NCBI GenBank assembly: GCA_030141605.1
Contig: JAQGDQ010000156.1
Location: 124,001-188,000, forward strand
DNA length: 64,000 nucleotides
Source: Tubiluchus corallicola
Taxonomy: Eukaryota; Priapulida; Priapulimorpha; Priapulimorphida; Tubiluchidae
Reading direction: 5' to 3'
Each line of letters opens with the position of its first letter. Within the stretch, counting starts at the first letter, position 1. The position numbers and the translations under genes are program-made. Positions 40,401-55,400 of this stretch are shown here, one piece after another. A model generated the notes under the pieces. It was not told the origin of the DNA and made no database searches. It saw nothing but the letters and a program-made list of their open reading frames with translations.

Positions 40401-43400
40401 CACTCACGTTAAATGGCAGTTGAAAACTGGATAAGCTGTATGGAGAAAGTTTGTTTATTTAATGTCTGTAACTGAGGCTAAAACAGTAACTATTATTGAA
40501 GCTGATGCTCCTTTGTATCTACTTTATACAGGTGAGAAAATTGTAGTCAGAATGGCCATTAAATAGGTTTTTATGTTGCATGTTTTGTGTCTTTTATTGG
40601 ACTGGTGTGCCATGCCATGCTACTTGAAAAATAGTAACTATGTCTGAGGCTGTCACCGTCTTGAATTTGCTTTTACAGATTAGAACATTATACATTGATG
40701 GTACAATACCGAGCAGGTGGCCGGGTCATTTATCAGAGTCCATCCAGGGCGCTTGGCTAAATGCCAATAGACGGCTGAATCCAAATGTGGATGCTAGTGT
40801 TGTGAACACAGAAGTGGGCAAGAACCAATTAGGTGGTACCGTTACGAAGGTCAACTATATTGTTTCTCTCAATGCGACAGATCCCGACCTTGTTCTTAAT
40901 GCCATTGAACCAACCAGTGAAGCGTACAATAAATATCTGTCTCCAAGCAAGATCTGCCCGTGTAATTTTGGCAAGGATTTTACGGTTTTTGTATTGACAG
41001 ACGGAGAGTTTAAAGACGGCAAAAATGGGGTAATCGAAGATAGCATAAAAGAAGCATGGAAAGCAGCAAATCCATCGATACCATTTGATTTGTACGATAT
41101 AAGGCTTACTGATGTCAGCAGCTCATATGTCACTGTCGGTACGGATAATACTCAATCAGTAACTATGTTACAGTATGTAGTTACACTAGACAAACAATAC
41201 GAATACCTCTGGTTTAACCTTGTGCCACCCAGCGACTCCCTGCTCACGGAATCCTTTACAAAGTTAGGTTTCCTTCACAAGGTACCAGAAGCCACGGTAC
41301 AAAGGGCTCTGTATCTTGATGTCATGGGACCTATTGCATCGGACGAAGATTTGGGTAAAATAGCTCAGGGGTTGAAGACAGATTGGATCTACTATGACCG
41401 AAGGCTGACTGAATGCACGCAGAAGAATACGTGTGAGTTTGACTTATGGTGGTTGAATGCAGAGAAATATGTAGGATTGCACGGTTCACCGGTAACTAGA
41501 CTGTACTACGCCTTGCGATTAAATGGAACAACCATGGCGTCCCTTGAACGACCAGGAACTGACTTCACTCTTAATCTTCAAGCTTTAATTAGAAATCTCG
41601 GACTACGGTATTATTTGTACTTGAACGAAGACACAGTAAAACTGGACACTGGGTTCTCCACGCTCGTTCCAGCTGAAGCAGGCGCCAACATGTACAACTT
41701 AACCAACTTCAAGAACTTCTTGACCAGAGCCTGGTTGGCACAGCAACTAAGTCCTTGTAAAGACGTCCTGGCTAAACAGTGTGCTAACTCGTCACAGTGC
41801 ATACCAGCTCAGAAGATTTGCGACAACGTGCCGGACTGCGCAGATGGAAGCGACGAAGCCATTTGCAGCAAAAATTACAAAGTTGATATCTTCAGCTCCA
41901 CGCGGGAAAATTGCTTAAGTACAGATGATTCGTTGATGCGAATTCATTATTTCTTGTATGATAACAATAACCTAGTTCCTTCTCAGTTAATACAACCCGA
42001 TGTGATGTTCAGCGTGAACATCTTCTTCGATGCTTACTTCCGCGAAATGTACCAGATGTCGCCAATCAACTGTTTACTATCAACAAAGGTCAGAGACGTT
42101 TACATTGATCTTCCAATAACCGATTGGGAAAAGGATACTCAACTTCAGAGCAAATTGCTAGCAGGGTTGAAGATGTACTGGAGAGACTTAGCCGAATCAA
42201 AAGTGTCGTCGCCCGTAGTTACCATTCATTTGCAGGACGCATCTGAGTATAGAAGCAACAGCAGTGTACCCGTGGTGCGCGTATATTATACTGTTACCAT
42301 TAATGGCACTGATCCAGCCATGCACCAGATCTTTGAGCCAGATTTAGAGATCATCTTGGCTAGAGCCTTACAGAGTCATGGCATCTTCTTATGCATGACC
42401 TGCTATCCACAGAAGTTGCTCTCGTTGCAAATTCTGGAGCCATTATATCCACTGGATAATTCTGCTTTGGAAGCAACCCTGAAAGAAGTGATGCCGCAGT
42501 CTCTCTTCCTCGAGGGACTGACAGGAAATCTCAAGGTCATGTTGGACGGTGTAAGAGACGGATATCGGCCGGGTCTGAAGACGATACGGTATCGTTTCAA
42601 CATGGACGACCAACTGTTGAACAACTTTTTATTGACTAGCGACATAACAACGGGACAGTTGTATGCCGATGCGCTCCGAAGAAGACATGGCATAACATTA
42701 TGCGGTAGTAACAACCCATTCTGTATCGACAGCGGTCAATTGCTGATTCCTGGACCTCTAACACCTGATGACTACGAGAACATAATGCTTGGCATACAAG
42801 ATGCTTGGTACAACAGAAATAAAGGTAAAGTTGCAATACGTTCTATATTTAAAAATGTCATTTTACTTCCATTCAATCTAAACTTGCTATTGACACGAAG
42901 TGCAAAGAATTGAATGATTTTTAGTAACAAGAAATTTGAACAAAATTTCTGACTTTTAGTTGTGAAGACCTTTTGGGGCCTTTAGGCTAATGAAATTATG
43001 TGTCCCTCTCAGACGGAACCACACTCAAACAAGGGTCCTTTATGTCATATATGGGGCCACAAACAGGAGACTTTTTAAAATAGGGTTTCCAAATTTCTGC
43101 ACCTCCTTTTTTAAAGTTGAAATTTTATTTTAAGTTAAATGAATTATTCAGCAATGCAAAATCTTAAAATATTATGCTCGTTTTTTTTAAATATATTTGA
43201 AAATCTTTTAGCTAGGGGCCCTAGGGCGCAGCATATACTAGCCCCTAGGATAATTTCCCCCGGGAAGTAATATATACCATAGTTGTACTGTAAGTATGTA
43301 TCATGTATTATGGTACTCTGCAACACATGACAGTAATGTATAATGCTTTAGTAAAATTATGTGTAATCAAGGCACTAATTTGAAATTAATTTATCTTTTC

Positions 43401-46400
43401 TTCTTCACATTCACACAACATTCATTTACTTGTCATTTTTGCTTTTTTCTTTCTTAACTAAATTCTATTCAAAATGAAAAAAATAGCCTGTGCTGTCATA
43501 CTACAGTCAGAACAGTATCTGAGGGTGATTTATTGTTGCTAACATTTCTCAAATTACACTTTCTTGATTACTTTTTCTTCTTTCAGCTCTTGTGAACAAG
43601 ACAACCGGTACTGCATTCAATACGAGAGAGGAGCAGTTTGTCGTTATTCCAACACTGCCATCCGACGAATTCTACGTTGGTGACCTCAAGTACGTACCTA
43701 CTTTTCTCATTACTTCTGTTTTACATTTTGTTTTAATCTCGATAATTGTTAAAACTGGTAAAGTCTGAAAGGTAATTGGTCACCCTTTCTTAACTATTCT
43801 ACAGCTTAGTTTAGATGTAGTTTTATTGCAATAACAATAATTACAATACGGCTAGACAAGGCAATTTTATAACCGATGAACATTCTCGCAAAAATTTTGA
43901 TAAACTTTTTAAAATGATAATCTTCGCCAATATTATCATCGTAATCATCATCACCATCACCACTACTGCCAATGTCGCCATCACTACTATTATCATTGTC
44001 ATTGATGACGCCAGCAAACCATTGAAGACTACAATGAACAGCTGACTTCAGCACCGGTTTTTTGAGACGAAATGTTTAAAATTTGTAGAGAAACGGGTTC
44101 ATATAATTCTTGTAGAAATATTGTTATGATGTCTATTTGTATTTAACATATTGTTCCGGGGTTCAACCCCTGGCGCGTATGCCTTCTGAGGACTAACTCG
44201 GTGGATAGCCTCATTGCCTGCCATCTGTGACGTGGGTAAGCGCTGCATAACTGTACCCAAAAATTAGAAAAAATAAACAAGAAAACCAAAATTTAGAGAT
44301 GAAAAGGGATGACTAAGAAAAAACAAAAAAGCCTTATGAAGAGTCTGAAAAAAACCAACGACAACTGACGATGTCACATGTTCGTCTTTTTTCTACAGGA
44401 AACCACTGCTCAACCAATCGCAGGTGATGTTTCGGGCTTCCTAGTGTAAAGTGGAGATAATATCATTACCTGTAGGTTGGTTAGCCTGGTGCCTATGAAT
44501 AAGTGTAATGCGAATTCACCTGCTCATTATTTACTTAACATCTGTACCATTTTTAGCACAATTGTTGTGGGATATGACTATGACGTGATGATTAATGGAG
44601 AGAGTCCGGAAGAAGCTGGTGCTATCAATCCAAGTAGGGATGAAATAAACGAAGCCATGCTAAATAATGGTAAGATGATTTGCATTTTTTCATACAACCG
44701 CATAAAAGTTATTAATTTATGAGCTTAACATATTTTTTCATCGAGAATTAGTTAGAAAATGGAAAACTCATGGTTTAAGCGGGGGGGGGGGAGTTTCTAA
44801 ATTACTCACTGACGTATTATTGTCACAGATCGGGGGGGGGGTGTAGTTTCTAAATTACCCACTGACGTATTATTGTCATAGATCGAGAATGCACATTGGA
44901 TTTTTTTAACCAAATGTCAGATGTGGCGACAATTTTAAAAGTACTGGCCAAGGTTACAACGAAGCAATTATTTAGAAAGTCACAAAAATGTGCATAGAAC
45001 CATGTTATATGATATCATCAGTATGCATATCTGGTACAAGAAAACATTTACAGAGTGCGATTTTCAAATTATCAGTTCTTTCTGAAATAAGTTTAAAAAC
45101 TTTGCACTCGGCTTTTTAGCTGTTATACCTGCATGATGTTTAAGCTCTTTGTTGTTCAATGAAACTGAAAGAGTTTATTCTTACCTGCTTAGATACTCAG
45201 TGCACTGTCAAATTGCCTGCAAAGGTTTGTAAGATGTAAAAGAATGCAACTGAGCTTATTAATCAGTAGTAATTTGTTTCTTGATCATTGTTATGTTGCT
45301 TGTTTGCAATGTGCTAACTATTAACATACACAGTATAGGGTAAGGTGGGGTGAAATGGGTGTAGGCCAATTTTTGAAAAAAATTTCGCGTGAGTCGGCCA
45401 GAATGGTTTTGTTGCTACAGTGAGAAGTTTTACTAAAGTAATTAAGTAAGTTTATTAGTTTATCACCATTTTTAAAATAGCAAAATACATAACTAACAGA
45501 TTTATAAATCTATACAACATACAATAATATTACAAAGTGCAAAAGTAATTACTGATTAGTGGTGAAAGGGTGGCGAAAGAACTATAAGTTATCGAGGTCA
45601 GCCACCCTCTCAGGATTGTTACTAATATAATTAATTAGTTAATGTTCATGTATCAGGTAATAAAATATTATCAGATTTTGCATTTAAGACGAATGAAAAT
45701 TGAACGTTATACGAATGTGTTAGTTTATAATAAAATAATGTTCAATAATGGGAAAGAAGAGACACACGTGACTATCTTTAAATAATAATTTAACCATTAC
45801 GTATTTAAAATTAATGTTATGAGGACCTAGAGCCAAAAGAAGAAAAAAATTAATTTTCCGCTTGTAAACAAACAAACCGAACTAAGAATGCTGAGTTTAA
45901 ATAAAAAAAATCAACGAAATAAAAAGTTCAGTTCTAAAAAATTGCAATTTAGTGAAAAACCTAATCATTTCATACCACCTCCCCCTATGTGATGATAACT
46001 CATGCAGCTGCAGTAATTTGTTAACAAGTGCAAGCGTGTTGCGCGTGTGACGGCTCAAGGTCAATTACGATTATAATTATAAACAAATCATTATAAATGA
46101 AATATGAAGCACAATTTAACAAAAGTATGTGTAGTAGATAATACGAAACATGTTTGATGCAAAAGAAATTTATGTCTTGCAACTGACAAGGTTACCACTT
46201 GATCGATCGCTGCCCTTTCTTCACATTGTTTTTAAATCATTACTTTACAGTGTGTAATGTGTGTCAAGATGAATACATTTTATGTTATGTTGTGTTATGT
46301 TACGTTATGTTGTGATACATTATGTTGTATAATTTATGTTATGTTATGTTACAATTCCTTTGACAACCGTATTAGTGTGATAGGATTTCTTTACTATCTT

Positions 46401-49400
46401 CGGTTGTAATTGGATTATGCTTTGGCTACCTTTTGATGGAGTACATGTACAGCAACTTAAGAATCTTACAGAGAAAATTTATAGAGGCCGTATTTAAAAA
46501 TGATTGCTGCGTTTGTCTTCTTGTTTTGAAACATTTAGATTCAGTTTAATTTAAATATCCCTTATAACGCATGAAACAATCGAGTACATGGCAAAATAAG
46601 TTATTAGTAGTTGGAGAAAGGGTGGCGAAAAACTCTAGAGTTTAACAAAGCAGCCACCCTTTTATTTAAAGTAGATACAAGAAAATCTAGCGACTTAGAT
46701 TTGCAACTTAAACATGCTACACTTGGTAGGACTCAGTATACAAAACCAAATGGAGCAAAAGGCAGAGAGTTAAAAATATGCCAGCCAGACTTCCTTCAAG
46801 TGACATCAGATTGGTGCTATTATGATATCAATCTGTAAATCAATATGATATAATCTGTTTTATTTTGGTAGTAAAAATGCCATTTTTCTGCAACAGGTGT
46901 CGCTTTCGGCATGTACGATGGTAGGATGCTCGTACCAGTTGCGTACAGCTACCCTAAGGTCACGACAACGTACATCCAAGACAAGGTGTCCAGAAAAGAA
47001 GCTGATGAGAGTTTGACGGGAATAAAAAATGCTATCATTAGAAGTGCTGCACTAGATAGAGTGATGAACACAATGGGAGCAGGAACAGCAGACGTTCACG
47101 TGAACGTCCTCGATTACTACAATGATTATATTCAACAAGACAACAAGTAAGTATTGATTTTCATTTCATATGTAATGTATGTAGTGTATGTGGCACTACC
47201 ATTATCAGCAATATTGCCACTTTATTGGTGGCAAAGCATTGTTAAGACTAAACAGACAAAGTCTAGCAATAAAAGTTTGTCTGCTTGCTTTGTCCCTATT
47301 AACTGTTTTAAAAATTGCCTTTTTGTTTGTAATTTCTTGAGAGCATTCACACAAAAATTTAGATGTGTAAGATAAATGAATTCAAAGGAAAGGTCAAGCC
47401 TTCTGGGAAGTTACATTTATTTTGTTGTTTTGTTAGAAGGATTTAGTCATGAAAGTGTGATAAGCGCCTCATGAAATTAGTTTAAAGTCGCGATCATATT
47501 ACACGTTGGCGTTTCAATTTTGAACGACCATTTTTCCACTAGTGACAAAGTTCGTTGGCTAGAAAAAGCAGCGCACTGTTAATCTCCACCAAAAGTATAA
47601 GTTTTTACGAAAAAATCTGGTAGCTAATTTTGTGATATTTTTTGCATGAACATTAGGTAAGCTGCAGAAGTTTCAATTAGTTTAAGAGAGCACGCTTACA
47701 AAAAGTCACGAAATGCACCAGTTACTTCTTAATTTTCAAGTGAACAACGGCTATCACTGCGCATGCAAATTTCAGTACAGCGTTAGTATGAATGAACTTT
47801 TTCATTTATAAATGTTTTTTGCAAATTTTTTTGCTGTATTTTTCTAAATTTGACTGATAACAGTAAAAAACCCAACATGCTAAGTGACTTGTCCTTTTCT
47901 TTAATGTGGATCACTGCTAAGTACAGAAACTCAAGGATTATTCTGAGATATTAATCACATTGATCCTAGCTGAAGATGTATTTTTGACTTATTTTCAGTT
48001 TCGCTACAGTACACAATCGATCGGTGGCTCCATATTTCGTGTACGTAAAAGACTGGCTACTAGATGCGGACCAAGTATCACCATCATGGGATTCTTACAC
48101 ATCGGTAAACTATCATTTATGGTCTCTGCAGTAATCAAAATGTTTTACATTTAAATAAAAACGTTTTATCAGAAAAATAATGTTTATTTCTTTGATCTGC
48201 ATTTTAGCTGTGTCCTGACCCTGCAAACTGATAAAATATGTTAGAATATGAAAAACTGAATAAAAGTGGTGGGAAATTTTAGTTCCATTTCACAAAAGAA
48301 TACAGACGGGATACTGCAATAATGGACTTTCGTTGCAGAAAGCTTGAGCAAGTAAGTGAAGAAATTAACACTTGATTATTACTAAGTGTTATTTTTTCAT
48401 TCTAGGACACGTTAACCAAGCTTCTACCTGTTAGAACATTGAACCTATTTGGGAAAGTAGACAAGAAAGACTGGCCTCTCATCACAACTTCATTAGAAAG
48501 AGCAATTCGTCCACATTATGATGGTAGGTAATTCATTAATATTTGTAAAAAATTGTAACAAATTTTTCACTTACAACAACATTGACAAAACTGTGCACAG
48601 TTGCAAAATGGCAGCAGTTAGGTCAGTTCACTTTGTTCAGTTTTACATTAAGTTTTAAAACCAAAGTTTGTCAGAATGTTGTACAGCATACGTTTTGCTC
48701 TCACTGTTAGGAAGCTGTACAAATGTATTGCCTCCAAATATGTATAAAAGCAAAGACAACACAATTTTCATGCTTTTCTAAATCATTTGCTTGAGGCCAT
48801 GGTTGTTCCAACCTGGGTTGGCATTTTTTACTTGGCATTTGTTTAAACACAATTTTGATTACTATAATTGTAAATGCAAACAACTGGGTACTGCTACCAT
48901 TGAATCACATAACATTTAATTTATGAGTGTGTTTTAAAATTGTGCAAGAGCTCATGAATTTTAACTGCAGAGAGAAAAAATGAGTCCTTTCATTCAAATA
49001 GCGTTTGAGAGATGAGCCGATGTATATAATTACATTTACAGCATAAGATTATATAGTCTAATACATACTTTTTCAGGACAAGAGTTGTACTTAATTGCAA
49101 CTCGTTATCTGATTATACAGTTATACTACAGTAAACTCCACATAACTCAAATCCAACCGGACCAAAAAAAATTTTTGAGTTAGGCGATGTTAACCATTTT
49201 CCAGCATAGAAACTCTACACCTCTCCTCCAGACGATGAGCTAAATAGAAGGCAGAAAGTGAACCGTTCTATACGTAAACGACCAGATTTGATGGCAATTA
49301 CATAAATAATAACAAATTATGTAGTGAAGAACGATTTTCTTATGTTAATAGGACACGTACATGGCACTGACAGTGGGACTACCAATGTTTTACGCACTGC

Positions 49401-52400
49401 AGTTCAGCTTGTGCGTCCCATAATCAGGCGGTGCAACTTGTAAGACATCACAATTTTCCGGAAGATGATACTGTTTTTGAGTTTTATGAAACTTTTATTT
49501 TTCTAGAGTACACTTTGCATTTTTTGAGTTAGGCAAAGTAAATTACATGTATTTTGGCTAAGTGGACCATTTTTTATTTGAGTTAAGCGATGTTCTTTTG
49601 TGGGAAAAATGAAGGATTTCATGCATTCTGCTTTGATTCTTTGAGTTAGGGACGAAAATTTGTTATGCAATTTTGAGTTACGCAAAGTTAAATCATTTTC
49701 ATTTACAGCTTCAAACAATCACTATGTTTATTGTTTTAAAATCTTAAGGATATGTATTTAGGTATTTTCCCTTTCTAGTGTATACATGTGACTTAAGTAA
49801 TATAAAATAATAGCTCTTACAAACTACAGTCCGACTTAAAATGTTATTTGAATTTGAAGAGTATAAGAGTAAAGTGTTATGAATCGCGTAATAAAATATA
49901 TATTCACCTCATAGTAACATGCATGTTCATAATTTCATTCTCACGGTCATAACAAATTAGATTATTAATTAGTAACAAAAAGTATGATTAACACAAAATA
50001 ATTATTTCTTTTCAGTGCCAATTCATGTAAAGATACTACGGCAAGAGGAATATGTTCGAAGAGAATACTTGTGAGTACAGTTAACATTTTTGACAGCTAT
50101 ATGTACATTATTATTTTTATTGCAATAATGAATTTATGTTCAGTTTGTAGAAGAGAAAGTGATTTAGTGCTTTTTATCGTTCTACATAAATTCATTCTTC
50201 TTACTAGATTTAAGGGTCTTGCTTCAGGTACTAAAGTAGTTTAAATTTGAGTGTAGAGAAGGTCGTACACTCATCCTCTAAAACAGTAGTTCCCAACCTT
50301 TTGTTGATGGCGACCCCTTTCCAGAACCCTGCATCATATCACGACCCCACGAAGAACATAATTACATGTTATACTATTACACATCATTATCGTTCGCATT
50401 CATTAATCTTAACTTACTATCCAGCAAATTATTGAATAATGAGTGATTGTTTCATTAGTTCATTCATGTGATGGTTGCGCCTGTTTTCCAGCAACCAGTA
50501 TTACACTGCAATAGGTATCTAAGGAGATCCGACGTAAAATGAATAGCGATATGCTTTCGGGCGGTATACACTGTACAGAACAATGCGCATTTTCATTTTC
50601 CCGCAAATCAAGCACTGGTATACCGCATTTAGAGCGACAAAACCCTGTTTCACTTTCCAGAACAAAATGATGTAATGAGTGACTGAGGAAACAAGTACAT
50701 ACTTCATGAAAACAGCATTTTTTAAAAATAGTTTTTGGACTAGCCCACGAAGGTTGCGAACCCCATGCTCTAAAATAAGACACTAAAATGGAGATTGGAG
50801 AGTCATCCGGTAACCCACGTTTGGATGTGTAGACACTACCTCACTGAGACATTTAGCTTGAGGCAGAATGGCAGATGAAACCTCACAAGAAACAGTGTTC
50901 CTGACAGTCAACCATCCAATTACCAACTACGTTTTATGTTGTATAACTTCTATCAGTTAGAACACACCATGACGATTTTGTCATGGCCCCACCCTATCGT
51001 ATTTTGTTAACTTCTGAAGTGAGCAGAATAGCTGATTGGTCACGATTGTGTCTGCTCAGTTACAAACATAGTTAGTATCATTAAACCTGGTTTGTAAATG
51101 GATAATTACTTCTGGACAGGTTCATCTGCTATACTGCCTCATGTTATTCCTGACAGTGTGAGAAAGTGTACGTACACCCAAGTGTGGCTGAATTGAATGT
51201 CCCTATCTTAGGAGCTTTGTGAGCATTAGCAGCGTAAAACTTGACATTGATTGATAGACCTCCCGCTTTTTGTGTGCTGAACTGCTTAAAAAACTAATGA
51301 GCTTTATAATAAGTATATAAACAGTTATATAAATTTTAACGTATGTTTTATGCACATATTGTAGTTTTTGACAATAATCAATGTTATTAAAAAAGCTTCA
51401 ATAGGTTCAACATACGACGGGATTTCCCTTTATTTAAACACCATTCATAAGTTAACAAAATTAGAACTCACTCAAATTATTATCACTCAAAATTAGAACT
51501 CAGATTCATCAGTTAGTAATCACGCTTACACCATGAAGAAAATTTATTTAAAATCTGCCAAACAGTACAAATCAGTTGCACAAAGCAATATCGAATCAAT
51601 TCAAATTAAAGGATGTGTTTAATATTGGCCATTATTTACTGTTACCTGCTCTTAGAAGGCAGGTATTTTTAAGCCACAAACTGACTTGTACACTCATATC
51701 TCGGTTTGCCGGATATCAGAAAATTCGGACAAAATCTGGTCCGTTAAAAAGTCCTGCATACTACGGAGACAGTCAGCTATTTCTCGAGCTGACCGCTAAT
51801 TGGTGGGCCGTTACCTACTTTACATCCAAACAGCATGTAATGACATGCGTATAGCTTATATATCAGCATGTTTAATAGTTTAATCAGAGTGTGCAAGTAG
51901 TTTAGAGTCAATTATGCCGAGTTATTTGAGTCAATTGCCTATATTTTTGCATAGGAGCGGCACCTACTATGGTTTTTAAGACAATTAGGCTATCGATTCT
52001 ACATTACCATGAGTTTAATACACACCTATTATAGTATCGGAAATACCCGGACATTCGGACCGATGTCTCCCCGCTTTTATCGGGCAAACAGAGACATGAG
52101 TGTGTGTACGGTGCCTGCAATTCACAATTCAGTTTTACAAGACAATTCTTCGCGTTCCACATCGACCAGCAACTGTTTTATAATCTCACGAACTTCGCCG
52201 GCTTGTTTCTCGTATTCCTTTACTGCTGCTTCAGTGGTCTTTACCACTTTCCAAACGTGAATGTCAATTATCAGCTTCATAAAGTCGGCAATTTTTATGT
52301 CACCTTCTTTTACGTTTAGACAGACAAATGGGCACTTTGGGCTGTGTTTTTTATGCTCCTCCCACGGATCGTCCTCTGGGTCCCAGCAATTGAGCTCTTT

Positions 52401-55400
52401 CCCACAAGCAAAGCACTTAGTCGAATCGGGATCCTGATCTGTCCCGCAGAAGTAGAAGCCGGCTTCGGCAAGGTTGTTAGGCGTACATAAGCAGTTATCA
52501 TCTTCACTACTGAATGGCCAATTGGCATTTGCAAAAGATTTGAGTCTGTTCTCTTGCAAGCACATACTGTTTAAATTTCTATTTTCTGGTGTATCATGCA
52601 CATCTACATCTGCATTGACTTCTGCAGTTGTATCCTCTTCGTTTCTCTCAAATTTCATTGTTGAAATACGAATTAATTGCTCCCTCGTCTTCTGTGCAAA
52701 CAACTTTAATTTCTGCAGTTGCTATAATGGCTGAACAATATTACCTAAAGGAAGATAAGAAAAGTGTTACATGAAAAGCAATGCTTCAAGGTGATTTTAT
52801 TTGTGGTGTAGCTCTGGAGTTTTGTTTGATACTCATCATGGTTTTATTTCCTTAATGTGTGCAGTACCAACCTGAAGGATCTAGAAGCAATACAGGAATT
52901 CTACTTATTCGAGACGTTACTAGTGCAAAAATCTAAAAACTTAATAATCAAACTTAAAAGAACAAACAAATTTTGAAGTAGTAGTCACCAGAGCAATAGT
53001 CAAGATTGAATGGATATGTCTAAACTATTTGATATTTTGATGCACACAGCAGAGTTAATGATGTTGCGTTACCTTTAATTACATGTACCAATAAGCGAAA
53101 GTATAATTTTTGATCACAGCAAACTTAGTGCAAATTTGTTAATGCCTATTTATGTTACATCATATCAAAATTTACCATCTAAGGCTATAGCCTTATTAGC
53201 CTTTAATGAGTAATCCACCCCTGATATTAGGCAACAAGAAGCAAAAAGCTTTTCATATAAACAAACATGATTTTCTTCTGTTTTTCAACAAATAATGTAG
53301 ATCCTTTAATTATCGCTTACAAGTCTTTTGTGAGGCCTCTCATAAAATACTGTACACCAGTCTGATCCCCGTACGAAGTTCAAGACATCGACTACATTGA
53401 AAGAGTTCAGCATTATTTTACCCAACAGGCTTTTTGATCGGTGTCAGTTAGGACACATTCCATATATAAATAAACTAGTTGAAACTGGTTTGCATTATTT
53501 TTGATTTAAAAATGATGTATGAGATTGTGCATAAGCTGGTAGAAAGTTTGTAACTCATTTGCGAGAACATGATATAAACTTTTTCTCAATTCTTCTAGGT
53601 TGAACTTGTACAAGTATCCTTTTTCAAACTGAATTTGTACCATATAGAATGACCTCAGTTATGCCATTGTTAATCACCCAGTCTATCAGTTTTTAGTATG
53701 AAGCTCGCCGAAAGTTATTTGTTAAAATATTGCAAATTTAATAGATTTTTGTAAAATATTTTTACCTTATAAAACACGATCTCTTCCAATTTTGACAAAT
53801 TTACACTTTGTATATATTTTATTGATATTTATATTTTTATTTTATATTTTAATATAATGTAAAATGTGTGGCAACGTACACTATATAATTATTCTAGAAA
53901 AAATGCTATAAATAAAAATTTCATTTATATTAGGTAACTTTGCCTCAGTTTTTGCCAAATTTGTCCCGATGCTCAATTTTGTCAACAATTACTTCAGGTG
54001 GTTAAGAAATCAGATAAACTAACTGTAGCCGTAGGGTACTTTGTTAATGTGGCCAACTTGCAGTTTGTCTGAAATATGATAGCCTAACGTTTAAAAAAGA
54101 ATAACGTAACGCTTACCTAGTTACAGTTATCTCTTTTGAATATCTTTTTACGATAAGTACATAGTAATGGTAAAACTAAAAAGTTCGCTAAGTTTCGTTC
54201 GTCTTCGAATTTCGCGGGCGTTTCCTTTGAATGAATCGGTACTAGAACCGGTCTAACTGGAAGTGCGCCCATCTCAGCTTCTCCTGACACCTGGTGCACG
54301 ATTTTTTGTACAGTCAGTAGCACAAGCAAACAACCGGTGTGAGCTTAGGTGTGCGTTGTAAATTGTTGAAGTTATTTATAAATTGTTTAAATTCGTATCG
54401 GAGTGTTTCTTCCACAAGATGAGTTGTACCAGAATACTCTTACTGCGACATGTTACTAGGACATATGCGCAGTCTTGTAGATCTTATACGAGTACGACAA
54501 CACGTGAAAAAATCAAAAACTTACTCAAGTCTTCCAAGGTCGTCGTGTTTATGAAGGGAGAACCTAGTGCGCCGAAATGTGGATTTAGTAACGCGGTTGC
54601 TCAAATTCTCAGAATGCATGGAGTCGAGTATGAAAGCCGAGATGTCTTGGAAGAACCTGATTTACGGCAGGGAATAAAAGATTTTTCAGAATGGCCAACT
54701 ATACCTCAAGTTTTTGTGAATGGCGAATTTGTAGGCGGCTGTGATATAATGTTGCAAATGCATCATGATGGCGAATTAGTGGAAGTACTAGAAAAAGCAG
54801 GAATCCGCTCAGCGCTTCTGGACAAAGAATGAGAAGCTGCATAGTATTGTTTTAGCTCAGCCATAACTTATTTCTCGTTACACAACTTCCTCTATTGCGA
54901 TGGTTGAACATTACTAGACAAATAGTGTGCTAGTGGAAAGAGTGACTGATTTGTTAAAAATTAATGGTATCAGCTAGTCATTTTTCTGCACCTAGTATTA
55001 TCAAGCGTAAAATTAACAGAATTAATCTGAGCTACTAAACAGTAGGAATTTGCTCCACTGTTTTGGAGAGAAATTCATCGGCCTTCAAATTGTGGTGTTT
55101 CCAGCCAGCATTAAGCTTTTTCACTACACTGGTTTACCCATTAAAATACCTATGCATAATTATGGAGTGGCCCATTTGTGTGAAAATAATGTTTGTAGAT
55201 ATTTTTGTTTGTGTGATGCCATGCCATTTTTGCATCAGCACTTTAACAGCAACGCAAGCTAAACAGTGAACACATTCTTTCTAAGATCCTCTTTCTGTAC
55301 CAGCACATTAATAAACATTAGAAGCGGCAGCCTTTTTCGCTTTCTCAATTGTAAATTAATTCTTCATTTGACTTGCATAAATTTACCGACTGAGTTTTGT

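Noticed and set aside
44160-44290. tRNA-like sequence with GGGTTCAACCCC (B-box-like)
   Set aside because: No acceptor stem or anticodon arm can be built; at most a degraded tRNA-derived SINE.
46611-46838. 75-codon ORF
   Set aside because: Overlaps the GGGTGGC stem repeat, begins in intron sequence and is not phase-compatible with exon 35.
50460-50783. 107-codon minus-strand ORF
   Set aside because: Contained in the second hAT-like MITE; no transposase motifs.
54117-54329. 70-codon minus-strand ORF upstream of GLRX5
   Set aside because: No recognised domain. It more likely overlaps a non-coding first exon of the survivin-like gene.
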